DNA of 64,000 nucleotides from Xylanibacter ruminicola (lineage in GTDB: Bacteria > Bacteroidota > Bacteroidia > Bacteroidales > Bacteroidaceae), in assembly GCF_900142525.1 (NCBI RefSeq), contig NZ_FRBD01000008.1, positions 86,679 through 150,678 of the forward strand, given 5' to 3'. The notes beneath the pieces are model-generated. The model was given only the letters and a program-made list of their open reading frames with translations, was not told the origin of the DNA and made no database searches. Shown here in pieces: positions 63,620 through 64,000 of this stretch. Made by a program: the position numbers and the translations under genes. Every line of letters begins with the position of its first letter. The first letter of the stretch is position 1.

Positions 63620-63709
63620 TGTTGCCAATCCTGGCAGCGCTACCGAGTGGCCCTCAGTGGCCCACGCCTTGATTACCTCGCCGGCTGCATCCCAGCATGC
63701 CTGCATCAC
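63596..63709 (-). pseudogene. Probable relic of an HU-like DNA-binding protein gene
   Basis: The minus strand from 63709 reads VMQACWDAAGEVIKAWATEG, then HSVALPGLAT, then runs into the terminator as KKRRYSS and a stop. The segment from QACWDA to LPGLAT resembles the central part of Bacteroidetes HU-related proteins (an amphipathic helix, then a G-x-x-V-x-L/I-P-G-L/I-G-T turn). About 31 codons remain. The front is replaced by the heptamer array and the back by the terminator. It is an old fragment, and the assignment is from memory of the family. Confidence 0.4.
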
Positions 63710-63711
63710 AC

Positions 63712-63760
63712 GTTCAATGTTCAATGTTCAATGTTCAATGTTCAACGTTCAACGTTCAAT
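63712..63760. repeat. Heptamer tandem repeat, seven copies
   Basis: GTTCAAT occurs at 63712, 63719, 63726, 63733 and 63754, and GTTCAAC at 63740 and 63747, without gaps. Seven bases are not a multiple of three, so copy-number change would shift any frame through it. It adjoins the upstream end of the HU-like relic. Confidence 0.85.
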
Positions 63761-63817
63761 GTTTACCGCCGCACGTGAGAGTTTTTACGCGCACACGCGG
63801 GAGCGTTTTTTACGATG

Positions 63818-63825
63818 CAAAGGTA
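63818..63825 (-). promoter_or_regulatory. Minus-strand -7 element in the gene-free tail
   Basis: The minus strand reads TACCTTTG at 63825-63818. Transcription would run through the heptamer array and the HU-like relic to the bidirectional terminator, about 220 nt. It may be the surviving promoter of the relic gene. The -33 region is weak. Confidence 0.45.
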
Positions 63826-63948
63826 CTATAAATTGATTGCGGTTTGCGAATACTTTTCTAATTAATTGTGAGAAATTTTTATCCCTATTCATTGTCATCA
63901 TTGTCATTGTCATTAAGGTCATTAAGCTTTCTGAACTCTAAAAAGTAG

Positions 63949-63986
63949 CTATAAAATATATATTATATATAATATATATTTTATAG
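63949..63986. repeat. Perfect 38-bp palindrome, AT-rich
   Basis: Bases 63949-63986 are an exact palindrome: CTATAAAATATATATTATA followed by its own complement. All 19 pairs match, and pairing stops at 63948/63987. It has no loop, so as DNA it could form a cruciform. Confidence 0.9.
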
Positions 63987-64000
63987 AGATAATTTTACCC

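Larger units (their letters stand above)
63620..64000. other. Gene-free tail of the window
   Basis: No intact gene is visible. The stretch holds the HU-like relic, a heptamer tandem repeat, a minus-strand -7 box, a short run of GTCATT-type repeats (about 63889-63925) and a long palindrome. A gene may start beyond the window edge. Confidence 0.55.

Noticed and set aside
63712..63760. Plasmid- or origin-type iterons
   Set aside because: The 7-bp units are adjacent with no spacer, no replication protein gene or DnaA-box cluster is seen, and the surroundings are a chromosomal gene relic.
1..64000. tRNA, rRNA, prophage or intact insertion sequence
   Set aside because: I saw no cloverleaf-type sequence with a T-loop GTTCRA context in the right spacing, no rRNA segment, and no transposase or integrase frame; a covariance search could still find a small RNA I missed.

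Overview
The window looks like a chromosome segment of a Bacteroidales bacterium, most like Prevotella in the broad sense (including Xylanibacter/Segatella). The evidence is internal. Promoters follow the Bacteroidetes -33/-7 pattern (TTTG or TTG, about 20 bp, then TAnnTTTG). Signal transduction uses a one-protein hybrid two-component regulator, and there are SusC/SusD transport pairs. Start sites are A/T-rich with few Shine-Dalgarno sequences, and lipoprotein and TonB-dependent outer-membrane genes are abundant. Species cannot be fixed from the sequence alone.

Bases 1-27600 are the ribosomal-protein superoperon: rpsG (5' end outside the window), fusA and rpsJ, then rplC through rplQ, including secY, map, infA, rpmJ and rpoA. 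Two genes under 60 codons (rpmD and rpmJ) are present. Unusually, rpsJ is closed by a terminator, and rplC begins a new transcription unit 9.8 kb further on, behind its own strong promoter. The insert (3007-12660) holds a BlaI-type repressor with an M56 (BlaR1-like) membrane peptidase that carries TonB-like domains, a TPR protein, an outer-membrane barrel protein, a collagen-like/Ig-like surface protein that has lost its signal-peptide start, a lipoprotein phosphoesterase broken by one in-frame amber codon, a methyltransferase preceded by a 29-codon ORF, and the remains of an AraC-type regulator.

Bases 27600-47400 are rich in envelope sensing: a glycine-zipper lipoprotein, an RlpA-like protein, gdhA, a LytS/LytTR two-component pair beside a large outer-membrane receptor whose promoter carries LytTR-like direct repeats, metY, a second BlaI/M56 pair, an ECF sigma / anti-sigma / TonB-receptor trio, and a 1326-residue hybrid two-component regulator.

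Bases 47400-59500 are a polysaccharide utilization locus: the hybrid regulator, a divergent promoter with a 21-bp-spaced direct repeat, GH43 lipoprotein, an unassigned secreted protein of 669 residues, SusC, SusD and a second GH43 (arabinanase-like), closed by a strong terminator. A GH9 enzyme follows on the other strand. An arabinose-containing plant polymer is the likeliest substrate, by inference. The window ends with a large PEP/pyruvate-binding-domain protein with receiver-like N-terminal domains, a divergent SPFH/prohibitin-like protein, and a gene-free tail holding a heptamer repeat, a relic of an HU-like gene and a perfect 38-bp palindrome.
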